This document shows, in pieces, positions 26,038 to 34,932 of a stretch of DNA of 64,000 bases (positions within the stretch are counted from its first letter, which is position 1; every line of letters begins with the position of its first letter). Location of the stretch: NCBI RefSeq assembly GCF_001192795.1, contig NZ_DF968180.1:372001-436000 (forward strand), given 5' to 3'. The position numbers were made by a program, and so were the translations under genes. Source of the DNA: Flexilinea flocculi. GTDB taxonomy: Bacteria; Chloroflexota; Anaerolineae; Anaerolineales; Anaerolineaceae. Below the pieces are notes generated by a model. That model did not search any database. It was not told the origin of the DNA and worked only from the letters and a program-made list of their open reading frames with translations.

Positions 26038-26948
26038 TGATCCTGAAGATATTTAAGTGGTTCATTATCATTAATTCGAAATATGAAAAGAATTCTTTAT
26101 TCGGAAAGTCAATCCATATTTTGAATTGCTGGTTCGTCATATCCGTCTGTATTCTTTCCCTTTCTATTCTTACTTCATGTACGTTGCCAGGGAGAATTCC
26201 TGCGCAAACAGCAATTGGACAGATTGTTTCTACTGTTCATTTTATGGGATCGAGAACACCTTATCCCACTTATACCGGATATCCGACTCAAATCCCCTAT
26301 CCTTCCTATACACCGAAACCGTCGCCGCAGGGAATATGGTTTGAAACGGATACATCTGTTCAAGAGATGTATATGGAAAATGCTCCTTATCCAACTCAAA
26401 CAGCTTATCCGACCCAGCGAGCCTATACCGAAGATGATATGAAGCACAAAATTGTTATGCTGCCTGGAATTTGGGCACGCAATTTGTCCGAATATGGACA
26501 TTGCGAGGATGATTTTTCTGTTAAAATCGGATCAAAAACACCCTATTTTGCTTTTGCAGTCGGCGGTGAAGCGTCAAAAAAACAATTCTTAATTTTGAAT
26601 ATCAGTTTTTACAATTCCTCCGATCATACATTACATATTGATCCTCAACAATTTCAGGTGATCGGAAATTTGAATGGAAAAGAAGTGGTCTATGACTCCC
26701 ACATTCCAGCAGGACAAGCCGCGAGCAATCGCTGGGGAATGGATTTCATCGGCAGCAGAGGAGTACCACCTGGACTTGAAATTGGATCCTATCTGGCATT
26801 TGATGTGGATTATCACGCTGTGAATTGGCGATTGGTTTATCATTCGGATTCTTCGGAACCAAGTGACTGTAATTTTTCTATCGAAATTCCTCAGCCCGAA
26901 TTTGCTATTAAATATTATGAAACGTTAATGAGTACCAGTGGAAAATAA
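26038..26948 (+). CDS. lipoprotein with Pro/Thr/Tyr-rich linker
   Basis: 303 residues from ATG 26038. A hydrophobic stretch ends in the lipobox LSILTSC, so the mature protein is likely lipid-anchored outside the membrane. A tandem linker follows (TPYPTYTGYPTQ, IPYPSYTP and again PYPTQTAYPTQ), then a ~150-residue beta-rich domain. The N-terminal ~20 codons before the signal core are formed by a copy of the 123-nt family element. The true start could be a later TTG just after that element. Paralogous to the next gene. Function unknown. Confidence 0.75.
26069..26131 (-). repeat. 123-nt family element, hairpin-deleted copy inside a coding region (63 nt)
   Basis: AATTCGAAATATGAAAAG on the left and CCATATTTTGAATTGCTG on the right. 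Reverse orientation. Compared with the full copy at 37587-37709 the hairpin is removed with a junction in a short GAA repeat. It overlaps the predicted N-terminus of the lipoprotein. Confidence 0.75.
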
Positions 26949-26950
26949 AC

Positions 26951-27054
26951 CTGTACTTCGAAATATGAAAGGGACTCAATGTTGTTCTTATGGTTTTACG
27001 CTTTGCGTAAAAAAACACAGCAATTTATACTTTTTCTCATATTTTGAATTGCTG
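26951..27054. repeat. 123-nt family element with damaged hairpin (104 nt)
   Basis: Ends CTTCGAAATATGAAAG and CTCATATTTTGAATTGCTG. The core keeps TTTTACGC facing GCGTAAAA, but the outer half of the stem (TTGTTCTTATGG against ACACAGCAA) no longer pairs well. Lies right after the lipoprotein stop. Confidence 0.7.
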
Positions 27055-27135
27055 CACAATCACCTATCGGGTTGTTTCCCGCTATCATCAAATGCCGGAA
27101 AGCAGATTGATTAATTGATCGAAAAAGGATTTCGA

Positions 27136-27900
27136 ATGAAAAAAAAGATCCGATTCTATTGGTTATGGTTGATACTGGCTTTTTCAGCCTGCCAATATGT
27201 AGAAAAAGTACCAGAAATCCCAACTTTAACAAATCTGCCGACATTTACTGAACTCCCGACACTTACACTTCTGCCGACCTATACTTCTTTTCCAGATGAT
27301 TCCGAAAATGTGAATCTCGCAAACACGGTTGATGCTGAAAATTTATCTTTGCGGACTCCTTTACCCACGTATACCGCTTTTCCTACGCTGAGTCCGTATC
27401 CGACTCCAATCGCACAAAATGTATATATCACTGTGACACCGTACAAAACACCAACTGCATTGATTCCATCCGAAATTGAACAGGAATTTCCATGTGGCGG
27501 GAAGATCAGTTTTGCTTTTTCTTATATGAATCCTAAAATTCAGCGGACACTGACGGAAAGATTTCCTGTAGGCAGTTTTTTGCTGTTGCAGGTCAAGCTC
27601 AGAAGTCTGGACGGTTCGACAATTCCACCGCTTCAGAGTGAGTCTTTTCAATTGTACGGTTCTCTATGGGGTAGGGACGTCAGATTTGATCTGGATCGCT
27701 CCAATTCGGATTATGCCAATTCCCGATGGAGTACTCCTGATCTGAACACATCCATCGGGACAAATTCGATTTATACATTTCTCGTTTTTGATATTAATCC
27801 GGAAACACAAAATTTCGAATTGGAATTCTCACCGATTCCGAAGGACAGTGAATCTGCAATTTGTAAACTTAAAATACCTTTACCGAAAGTGATTCGATAA
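27136..27900 (+). CDS. lipoprotein, paralogue of the preceding one
   Basis: 254 residues from ATG 27136 (MKKKIRFYWLWLILAFSAC), with AAGGAT 7 nt upstream; an earlier in-frame start lacks a site. Lipobox LAFSAC gives a lipidated Cys19. A linker of repeats such as LPTLTLLPTYTSFP and LPTYTAFPTLSPYP follows. The C-terminal ~145 residues align by eye with those of the upstream lipoprotein (shared FxLYGxLxGRDV / NSRW / LVFDI pattern). Surface-exposed protein of unknown role. Confidence 0.8.
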   Translation: MKKKIRFYWLWLILAFSACQYVEKVPEIPTLTNLPTFTELPTLTLLPTYTSFPDDSENVNLANTVDAENLSLRTPLPTYTAFPTLSPYPTPIAQNVYITVTPYKTPTALIPSEIEQEFPCGGKISFAFSYMNPKIQRTLTERFPVGSFLLLQVKLRSLDGSTIPPLQSESFQLYGSLWGRDVRFDLDRSNSDYANSRWSTPDLNTSIGTNSIYTFLVFDINPETQNFELEFSPIPKDSESAICKLKIPLPKVIR

Positions 27901-27905
27901 CCAGG

Positions 27906-28028
27906 CGGTAACTTGAAAAATGAGAAGAATTTTTTCATGTAACGATGGTTTTATGCGAAGCATAAAACCATCGTTACATGAAATCATCTCTCTTATCTCA
28001 AAGGGTTTTTCCAAATTTAGAATCACTG
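27906..28028 (-). repeat. 123-nt family element, full length, perfect hairpin
   Basis: Exactly 123 nt, reverse orientation, with diverged ends (ACTTGAAAAATGAG and CCAAATTTAGAATCACTG). The hairpin is 24 bp and perfect: left arm 27933-27956 beginning TTTCATGTAACGATGG, loop GAA, right arm 27960-27983. The stem sequence is unlike the other copies. Confidence 0.8.
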
Positions 28029-28081
28029 ATAAACTGGTTTACCATTGAATCGTATAAGCCCTTAAGTTTTGCCTGAAAAGT

Positions 28082-28645
28082 TTATTTCATATTCTTGTCA
28101 ATTTCCTCGCGTGCACGAGCAATCAAATCACTGGCATCATCAACTCTGGAAACGCGGGATTTTTCTGATGTTGTGGGACTTGCATCATCAATGACACTGC
28201 CGGATTTTTCTTCAATTACTTCGCGGGCTTTTGAAATCAGATCACTTGCATCTTCGACTCGAGAAACGCGAGATTTCTCTGTAACTGCTGATTCCATATC
28301 ATTCGCTTTATTCCCCAGGTTCTTCTCAATCTCTTCACGCGCTCTGGAAATAATATCACTTGCATCATCGACTCTGGAATCGCGGGATTTTTCAGATACA
28401 ACATCTTCAACTTTATCCGTGATATCTTTTATGGAAGGAATGTTAAAGGAGTTTTCCGGTTTAGATGAAGACGTATCAGTGGATGAGGACTTTCTTCTTG
28501 AATCCATTAAGTATCCTACAGCTAATCCACCGATCAGACCATAAACCAGCAACGTGTTCTCGTCAATTCCGGAGACAATGTATCGTAACAGATAACCAAC
28601 TACAATACCGATAATGCAGTAGATCGCTAAAATATTTTTTTTCAT
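28082..28645 (-). CDS. membrane-anchored protein with three ~40-residue repeats
   Basis: 187 residues from ATG 28645, with AGGAG 8 nt upstream (a TTG at 28666 is less likely). Two N-terminal hydrophobic segments (about 4-22 and 32-48, the second glycine-rich) precede a charged cytoplasmic or external tail. The tail contains three copies of a unit built around SRVDDASDLIARAREEI and variants; the DNA shows the same direct repeats. Probably helical. No family recognised. Confidence 0.75.
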   Translation of the reverse strand: MKKNILAIYCIIGIVVGYLLRYIVSGIDENTLLVYGLIGGLAVGYLMDSRRKSSSTDTSSSKPENSFNIPSIKDITDKVEDVVSEKSRDSRVDDASDIISRAREEIEKNLGNKANDMESAVTEKSRVSRVEDASDLISKAREVIEEKSGSVIDDASPTTSEKSRVSRVDDASDLIARAREEIDKNMK

Positions 28646-28725
28646 CCTGTCTGCTCCTGTTCTCAATTAATAATGTAATCGTTATTAAGAATTATAACTT
28701 TAATGGTATGCACTGCCAGCGGATT

Positions 28726-28848
28726 CAACAATTCGAAATTTGGATTGACTTTTCGAATAAAGAAAGGAAATTTGTTGTTCTTCTGGTTTTGCGCTTCGCG
28801 CAAAACCAGAAGAACAACAATAAATAATTACCATATTTCGAATCACTA
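28726..28848 (+). repeat. 123-nt family element, full length, perfect hairpin
   Basis: Exactly 123 nt, forward. Ends CAACAATTCGAAATTTGGAT and ACCATATTTCGAATCACTA. The 23-bp perfect stem is at 28772-28794 and 28798-28820 (left arm begins TTGTTGTTCTTCTGG) with loop TTC. Sits between two divergently transcribed genes with the next copy. Confidence 0.92.
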
Positions 28849-28858
28849 CCAGTGGATT

Positions 28859-28924
28859 CAGCCATTCGAAAAAAACAATTTTTATCTTTTTTCTCAAAAG
28901 GCTTTATCAAATTTCGAATCGCTG
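28859..28924 (-). repeat. 123-nt family element, hairpin-deleted copy (66 nt)
   Basis: CAGCCATTCGAAA and AAATTTCGAATCGCTG ends, 10 nt after the previous element. Its interior in reverse (GCCTTTTGAGAAAAAAG) matches the copy at 37417-37509. These two elements account for most of the 332-nt gap before murJ. Confidence 0.75.
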
Positions 28925-28960
28925 GATTATTGCCGAGTGATTTTTTGCTCTGAAAATTGG

Positions 28961-28969
28961 TGATAGAAT
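28961..28969 (+). promoter_or_regulatory. extended -10 box eight bases before murJ
   Basis: TGATAGAAT ends 8 nt before the murJ ATG; a T-rich hexamer lies 17 nt upstream in place of a -35. No ribosome site, so a leaderless transcript is possible. Confidence 0.35.
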
Positions 28970-28977
28970 GATATCTT

Positions 28978-30561
28978 ATGAATGACTCAAAAGGCTCAGT
29001 ATCATCCCAATTTGCCCGATCAGCTTTAATCCTTGCCATTGCGATGGTTTTTTCTCAGCTTATCGGTCTCCTTTCAAAAAGTCTCATCGGTTCAATTTAT
29101 GGGGCATCAGCAGAAGTTGATGCATTTTTAGCATCCAATCGGCTGACAGAAACGTTATTTAACTTAGTGGCAGGCGGCGCATTAGGCAGCGCTTTTGTTC
29201 CTGCGTTCAGTGCCTTGTTGGATCAAAACGACAAGGGGGACGCATGGAAACTTGCATCCAACGTTGCAAATACGATCACTGCTGTATTGGTTCTATTATG
29301 TTTGTTAGGATTCTTTTTTGCCCCGCAAATTGTCCGGTATATATTAGTCCCCGGATTTTCATTGAACGATCCTGCTCTGCAGCTTTTAACCGTGAAATTA
29401 CTGCGGATTCAACTTCCTTCGGTAGTGATTTTTGGCTTATCCGGTTTGATCATGGGTATTCTTAACGCGAATCAACATTTCTTACTACCTGGATTAGCTC
29501 CGGCAATGTATCAGCTTGGTATCATGTCCGGTGTCATTTTTCTTTCAAAACCACTGGGAATTGAAGGTCTGGCAATCGGAGCATTGTGCGGATCGCTTCT
29601 GCACCTTTTCGTACAATTGCCTCAAATTCTCAAACTCAAGGAGAAACAGTTCCATTTTTCCTTTGGATGGAAAGATCCAAAAGTACGGAATGTCATCCGG
29701 TTGATGATACCGCGTCAAATCGGTGCTTCAGCCGTTCAATTAAATTTTCTGGTGAATAATTATATTGCATCCTATATGGCATCCGGTTCTATTTCAGCTT
29801 TATCCTGGGGGCTGGCTTTAATGCTGATGCCGCAGGCGGCGATTGCTCAATCAGTTGCGACGGTTTCTTTGCCGTTGTTTTCTGTTCAAGCTGCGCGGGG
29901 TGATTTTTCAGAAATGCGAAGTGCACTGGCGTCAACGCTTCGTCTGGTTCTCTTTATCGCTATTCCGGCTTCAGTAGGATTGATCATTTTTGGAGATCCC
30001 ATTGTGCGTTTGATTTTTGAACGCCGTGCTTTTACATCGCAAATGACACAAATGGTCAGTTGGGCATTAATCTGGTATGGCGCCGGTCTGGTTGGACATT
30101 GTATCGTTGAGGTGGTTTCTCGTGCTTTTTATGCAATGCAGGACACAAAAACACCGGTCATAATCCTCTTTTGTGCGATGGTTTTGAATATGGGGATGAG
30201 TATCGGACTGGCATCTGTTTTTCAATCATTCGGCTGGCAGCAACATGGCGGTTTAGCTCTGGCAAATTCCATTGCTACAGCGCTTGAGATGACAGCATTA
30301 TTATATTTTATGCGGCGTAAGCTCCACGGGTTAGAGGGAAAGAAAATCTGGCATGCAGCTCTGTTGAATATAATCGCCGCTGCCATCATGGGCGGAATCA
30401 TGAAAATTTGGCTCAATTTCAGCCGAAATCTGCCTTTGATTGTTGTGGTTTTTGCAGGTGTGGTGATCGCAGTTGTTGTTTATGGTTTCATCGGTTGGAT
30501 AATGAAACTGGAAGAAATTTCGTTGATCAGAAAATTGTTCCGGAGAGGGAAAATTTCGTAA
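28978..30561 (+). CDS. murJ: lipid II flippase MurJ
   Basis: 527 residues, about 14 membrane spans, MATE/MOP-type fold. N-terminal FSQLIGLLSKSLIGSIYGAS and AEVDAFLASNR, LVAGGALGSAFVPAFS and the later FIAIPASVGLIIFGDPIVRLIFERRAF-type region (two stretches) match the MurJ/MviN family. Moves the peptidoglycan precursor lipid II across the membrane. Single-gene unit ended by a terminator. Confidence 0.92.
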   Translation: MNDSKGSVSSQFARSALILAIAMVFSQLIGLLSKSLIGSIYGASAEVDAFLASNRLTETLFNLVAGGALGSAFVPAFSALLDQNDKGDAWKLASNVANTITAVLVLLCLLGFFFAPQIVRYILVPGFSLNDPALQLLTVKLLRIQLPSVVIFGLSGLIMGILNANQHFLLPGLAPAMYQLGIMSGVIFLSKPLGIEGLAIGALCGSLLHLFVQLPQILKLKEKQFHFSFGWKDPKVRNVIRLMIPRQIGASAVQLNFLVNNYIASYMASGSISALSWGLALMLMPQAAIAQSVATVSLPLFSVQAARGDFSEMRSALASTLRLVLFIAIPASVGLIIFGDPIVRLIFERRAFTSQMTQMVSWALIWYGAGLVGHCIVEVVSRAFYAMQDTKTPVIILFCAMVLNMGMSIGLASVFQSFGWQQHGGLALANSIATALEMTALLYFMRRKLHGLEGKKIWHAALLNIIAAAIMGGIMKIWLNFSRNLPLIVVVFAGVVIAVVVYGFIGWIMKLEEISLIRKLFRRGKIS

Positions 30562-30596
30562 AAATAAAAAAAGCTGAATGAGTTCAACTTTTTTCT
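30562..30596 (+). terminator. terminator after murJ
   Basis: AAAAAAGCTGAA and TTCAACTTTTTT pair with one mismatch, then TCTCTC. It starts at the murJ stop. Confidence 0.7.
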
Positions 30597-30646
30597 CTCT
30601 CTTGTTCGACTGGTCATAACAAATTTCAAACAGTTGATCATTATTT

Positions 30647-30684
30647 CAGCAATTCGAAACATGGATTGCCTTTTCGAATTGCTG
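30647..30684. repeat. 123-nt family element, minimal 38-nt form
   Basis: CAGCAATTCGAAA and TTTCGAATTGCTG are perfect 13-nt inverted repeats around a 12-nt middle. The right end abuts the stop codon of the oxidoreductase gene on the minus strand. Confidence 0.85.
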
Positions 30685-32265
30685 TCATTGTTTCTCTGCG
30701 GTTTCATGATAGACTTTTTCCGTATTAATTTGCCAGATATTTTCTTTTGAATTGACGTTATTCAGAATATTTTTAACGGCTTCAAAAGCAGTCGCCATGG
30801 AATGGTCTGAGTTATTATAGCGGTGCTGCCCGTTTCGTCCGATGCAATATAAATTATCGATCGTATTTAGCCAGGTTATTAATTGATCAATCTCCTGATA
30901 CGTATCGAAATATGCGGGATATGCTTTTTCCACATGCTCAATATGGGAATCAAGGACATCTTTTTCATCGATGATATCCATCGTTACCAATTCATGAATG
31001 GCATTTTGAATGAATTGATCATCCGGCATGGTCCATAATTCGTCCCCTTCCGAGCAAAAATACTCCAGTCCAAGACTGATGTTATTTTCAAAATCCTTGA
31101 CCAGATAAGGAGACCAGTTGTTAAAAATTTGGATTCTACCCATTTTGACATCCGGTTCCTGAACATAGATCCAGCAATCCGGAATTCTCTGATATGGTGT
31201 GGCAATCTTAGTGTGATTCTTCAATCGAATCGCCGACAATTGCAGGCCTACGGTAATAAAATTCCGGTAGGGCAGACCATTCGCAATTCTTCGAATTTGC
31301 TGCGGAACTGTACCTTCCATTCCGTTGACCAGGTCCTTTAATGGCATACTGGAGATAAAAAGATCCGCTTCCAACTCCTTTTTCATATTGTTTTCAAGGT
31401 ATGAAAGGGATTGTATTTTGCCATTGATTAATTTCAGGTTGGTCACTTTACAATTTTTGCAAATTGTTCCACCCATCTCGATAATATCTGCCGCGACCAG
31501 TTCCCAGAGCTGTCCTGGTCCCAGTTTTGGATACCAGAATTGTTCAATTAATGAGGTCTCCACTGCCCTTTTAGCTTTTATTGAGTTGGGAAGCAATTTA
31601 GAAAGCATGTCCAGAAGGATTTTACTGATGGATAATCCTTTAACTCTTTGTGCACCCCAATCTGCAGAAATTTTAGACGGATGCCTTCCCCACACTTTTT
31701 CAGTGTAATTTTCAAAAAACATTGCGTATAGTTTTTTTCCAAACCGGTTGATATAGAAATTTTCCAGAGAGTCTTCCGGGATTTTTTTGATTATGGATGA
31801 AAAATAACTGAAACCGGAAAGAATCGTGTTTTTTAAACCCATGTTGATAAAAGTTTGGAGTTTGAGAGATATCGGGTAGTCAAAAAAACGACGCAAATAA
31901 TAAATACGGGAAATTCGGTTGCGAAAGAGCATGACACGGTCTGTCGATTCCGGATCCGGTCCGCCGTCAAAAAGCGGTTTTTGTGTGTTCGTCAGAATAT
32001 CGTCTTTGGAAGGTTTCCCTTGAAGCGGCATGCGATCGAGCCACCAATTCATTACGTTCTGGTCTTTGGAAAAGAAGCGATGACCACCCAGATCCATGCG
32101 ATTTCCGTGATAGCGAACGGTACGGGAAATACCGCCATACTCATCCAGTGCTTCTAAAACAATAACATGATATTTCCCGTTGCTTTGTTTCAGCAATTCA
32201 AACGCTGCAGTCAGACCTGCAGGTCCGGCACCAATAACAACAATCGTCGTTTCTTTGTCTTTCAA
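30685..32265 (-). CDS. FAD-dependent NAD(P)-binding oxidoreductase, amine-oxidase/UGM-like
   Basis: 526 residues from TTG 32265, with AAGGGA 7 nt upstream. N-terminal dinucleotide motif VVIGAGPAGLTAAFELL at about 9-25, then MDLGGHRFFSKDQNV, and a late IGRNGQHRYNNSDHSMATA that closes the FAD site. Such proteins lie between amine oxidases, protoporphyrinogen oxidase and UDP-galactopyranose mutase, and are often found in envelope-glycan loci. It starts 33 nt from a glycosyltransferase-like gene on the same strand. Substrate unknown. Confidence 0.85.
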   Translation of the reverse strand: MKDKETTIVVIGAGPAGLTAAFELLKQSNGKYHVIVLEALDEYGGISRTVRYHGNRMDLGGHRFFSKDQNVMNWWLDRMPLQGKPSKDDILTNTQKPLFDGGPDPESTDRVMLFRNRISRIYYLRRFFDYPISLKLQTFINMGLKNTILSGFSYFSSIIKKIPEDSLENFYINRFGKKLYAMFFENYTEKVWGRHPSKISADWGAQRVKGLSISKILLDMLSKLLPNSIKAKRAVETSLIEQFWYPKLGPGQLWELVAADIIEMGGTICKNCKVTNLKLINGKIQSLSYLENNMKKELEADLFISSMPLKDLVNGMEGTVPQQIRRIANGLPYRNFITVGLQLSAIRLKNHTKIATPYQRIPDCWIYVQEPDVKMGRIQIFNNWSPYLVKDFENNISLGLEYFCSEGDELWTMPDDQFIQNAIHELVTMDIIDEKDVLDSHIEHVEKAYPAYFDTYQEIDQLITWLNTIDNLYCIGRNGQHRYNNSDHSMATAFEAVKNILNNVNSKENIWQINTEKVYHETAEKQ

Positions 32266-32297
32266 GATGATCCCTTATCTATTTTGATATTTAATTT

Positions 32298-34658
32298 CTA
32301 CATTACGATAAAAATACTGCAAACATCAAATAACAGGATGGTTATTCTGAATGCAGAAACAATTATATGCTTGAAACGGTTTTTTGTTTCAACATATGCT
32401 TTCATTAACAATCCGAGAAAACAGATTCCGATGATCAATGTGATCACGATATATCGGAAATCTTGCGTACAGGTGTGTGGATATCGAAAACAAAAAAATA
32501 AGAAGGAGAATACTTGTATGCAATAGACAATGTACAAGAAAGGGATCATCAGATTCTTTTCTTTCAGCGTGTCGATCTTTTTCAACATCGCAAAAATTGA
32601 TCCGAGGATTAACAAGAGGTTAGAGAAAATCAGAATGAAAGCGATTCCTTTTCTTTCAAATTCCCATCCGCCGAAAATGGAAGATTTGATGATTGAAATG
32701 GGAATACTGAAATCGGCAAATTGCTTGTTATCAAACCGAACGAAAAGTGATTGAAAATGTGCCGGATCCAATGAAAATAACCTTTGGACGAACGAATAAT
32801 TGCCGATATATTGCGGGGAAGCTTCGCCCTGATAATAGATCGAATTGATCGGAATGGATAAAACCGTTTGACAACGTATCACCCACCAGCCGGCGGCTAA
32901 TGAAAAAACTGCGATGAAAATAATGCTGTCGATCAGAAACGACGGGAATTTTTTTTCCAGCAGGCACTTTTTAATAAAGATCAATAAGAGAATTGCAGGA
33001 AGAAGCAGGACTCCCGAAGTTTTTGTGACCATTGCCAGACCAGTGAAAAGGGCGGCAAACAGTAAATACTTTTTTGATGAAAATTCGCTCCATCGGATTG
33101 CACAATAAAGTCCGGCAAGCGTGAATAATAACAACAATTCATCGTTGTTTAATGAACCTGAAAGGAAGATCAACTGCGGATGAAAACATAGAACGCTAAA
33201 CGAATAGATGAGACTGCTGTTTTTGATACCCAAAACTCGCAGCAATTTCAGCGAAAGTATTAAGATCAGAATGCCATAAAAAAGGGTTAGAAACTGCAGT
33301 TGTTCAAAAGGTTCTGTGGATAGCAATCCTAAAAAAGCGAGGATTTTCAGATAAACTGCCCCCAACAGATGATGCAGCGGAGGGTGAATGAATTGCCATG
33401 GGTCGGCTGAATTTGGCAATGCTGAATGGGTGAAGATATTAAGAATGTAGCCCAGATGCCCTTCACTGATGTGGTGCCCGATAACATCATGCTGGTGAAC
33501 CTGCCATGGAGACGAAAGGACGTATATGGTCCGGACGATCATACCAAGTCCGAAAAGTATACAGATCAGAATGTTTTCATTGGTATGATTTTGCCTGATA
33601 AGGATGAAAAGGTTGAAAACAAGCAAGGCAATGCTGACGATTAGAAACACAAAAAAAAACGGGCGTTCTGTTCGATCGAGAAGAAACTGGATACCTGCAA
33701 TGCAAACGATGCAGAAAAGAATCCTTTTCCAGTTCGTTTTGCAGAATAAATATAGACCTGCCAGCAGACAAAACTTTCGACATAGAAAAATATATGAAAG
33801 ATAAAACAGAAGCGCGAAAAAGCAAATTCGATAGAAATTGATCTTGAAAGGAATCTCCTGGTTCAGAATGATGCTTTTGATTTGAAGGTAGCTTTCATAG
33901 ATTGCATTGCCAAAATAGAGCGTAATTTCTTGCCCCGGTTTGTCATTTCGAAACCGGAAAATCGGGTTTCCATCATAGTATGGCAGAATAAATTGCTCTC
34001 CAAAATAAAGAACTGCCGGATCGATTTTCTCTTGGGTAATTGTGATGCCAAAAGCTAAATTTTCTTTGGAATTTTCTCCTGTAACAATTCGTATATTCCG
34101 AACATCCGCAATATTTGGATTAAAGACCAGACTGTTTTCCTTAATTGCAAAGGCCGTTTTTGTGTTTTTAATAATGCCATCTGTCTCAGACAACGGGCGA
34201 TTAAGATAGATGACCGTATCGAGAGGGACGTCAATATTTTTTTCATCCGTTGAAATCAACTCAAAGTGGCGAAAGTTGAAGACAAAAATTTCCAGAATGA
34301 TTGAAACAAGGAAACAGAGAACAATTGCGTTGGCCATCCCGAATTTCTTTTTGTACTTTGGATAAATCGACCGGAAGAATAACAATGTTGATAAGAAAAC
34401 CGCAATCCACACAGAAAGAAAGGATAGTTTCAGGTTTGTCGAATCAATTTTCCAGGAAAGCAAATCCCAGTCCGGTAGGGAAAGTGTCTGGATAATTTTA
34501 AGGAGGATCAAGAAAAGGATGGAAAGGATAACATTTACGATGAACATTCGAAAAAAGTATGTCCAAGGCTGTTTTAAGGCTGCAACACGCAGGTGAAAAA
34601 AATATTGAAATGCAGAAAAAAGAATCGCTAATCCGCAGATAATAAAAAGCAGTTTCAT
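32298..34658 (-). CDS. polytopic membrane glycosyltransferase (PMT/GT39-like)
   Basis: 786 residues. The first ~230 include 3-4 spans and an extracytoplasmic beta-rich part; from ~270 on it is a PMT-type multispan protein. Motifs HQHDVIGHHISEGHLGYIL, FIHPPLHHLLGAVYL and SGSLNNDELLLLF resemble GT-C enzymes that use lipid-linked sugars. Probably transcribed with the oxidoreductase downstream. The start has only a weak GGTG site. Confidence 0.75.
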   Translation of the reverse strand: MKLLFIICGLAILFSAFQYFFHLRVAALKQPWTYFFRMFIVNVILSILFLILLKIIQTLSLPDWDLLSWKIDSTNLKLSFLSVWIAVFLSTLLFFRSIYPKYKKKFGMANAIVLCFLVSIILEIFVFNFRHFELISTDEKNIDVPLDTVIYLNRPLSETDGIIKNTKTAFAIKENSLVFNPNIADVRNIRIVTGENSKENLAFGITITQEKIDPAVLYFGEQFILPYYDGNPIFRFRNDKPGQEITLYFGNAIYESYLQIKSIILNQEIPFKINFYRICFFALLFYLSYIFLCRKFCLLAGLYLFCKTNWKRILFCIVCIAGIQFLLDRTERPFFFVFLIVSIALLVFNLFILIRQNHTNENILICILFGLGMIVRTIYVLSSPWQVHQHDVIGHHISEGHLGYILNIFTHSALPNSADPWQFIHPPLHHLLGAVYLKILAFLGLLSTEPFEQLQFLTLFYGILILILSLKLLRVLGIKNSSLIYSFSVLCFHPQLIFLSGSLNNDELLLLFTLAGLYCAIRWSEFSSKKYLLFAALFTGLAMVTKTSGVLLLPAILLLIFIKKCLLEKKFPSFLIDSIIFIAVFSLAAGWWVIRCQTVLSIPINSIYYQGEASPQYIGNYSFVQRLFSLDPAHFQSLFVRFDNKQFADFSIPISIIKSSIFGGWEFERKGIAFILIFSNLLLILGSIFAMLKKIDTLKEKNLMIPFLYIVYCIQVFSFLFFCFRYPHTCTQDFRYIVITLIIGICFLGLLMKAYVETKNRFKHIIVSAFRITILLFDVCSIFIVM

Positions 34659-34776
34659 TGGACACCTGATTGTTTATTTTTTAAATTGATCAACAGCAAT
34701 TTCGAATTTGCAACAGTTTCTCAAACAAAGCGATTAATTCGCACTATTTTATCCTTTTGCGTATGGTAAAAACAAT

Positions 34777-34899
34777 CAGCGATTCGAAATTTGGAAACAC
34801 CTTTTGCAAAAAGAGAGAAAACTTGTTGTTGTGTTATTCTTGCTCGGAGCGCAAGAATAACACAACAACAAATAATTCTTTTCAAATTTTGAATTGCTG
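34777..34899 (+). repeat. 123-nt family element, full length
   Basis: Exactly 123 nt, forward; ends CAGCGATTCGAAATTTGGAA and TTCAAATTTTGAATTGCTG. Stem 34823-34845 with 34849-34871 (left arm begins TTGTTGTTGTGTTATTC), loop GGA, a single T/C mismatch next to the loop. A palindromic scrap CAGCAATTTCGAA lies just upstream at 34694. Confidence 0.92.
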
Positions 34900-34932
34900 T
34901 TACAAACTGTTTGAAATATCGATGAATCACAT

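Noticed and set aside
27933-27983. 24-bp hairpin as an ordinary terminator of the lipoprotein gene
   Set aside because: It has no T-run on either side that fits, and it coincides with the core of a 123-nt family element; a terminator side-effect remains possible.
28095-28544. 149-codon plus-strand frame with Ser-rich repeats
   Set aside because: It is the mirror of the three-repeat gene on the minus strand, whose start, ribosome site and membrane spans are better.
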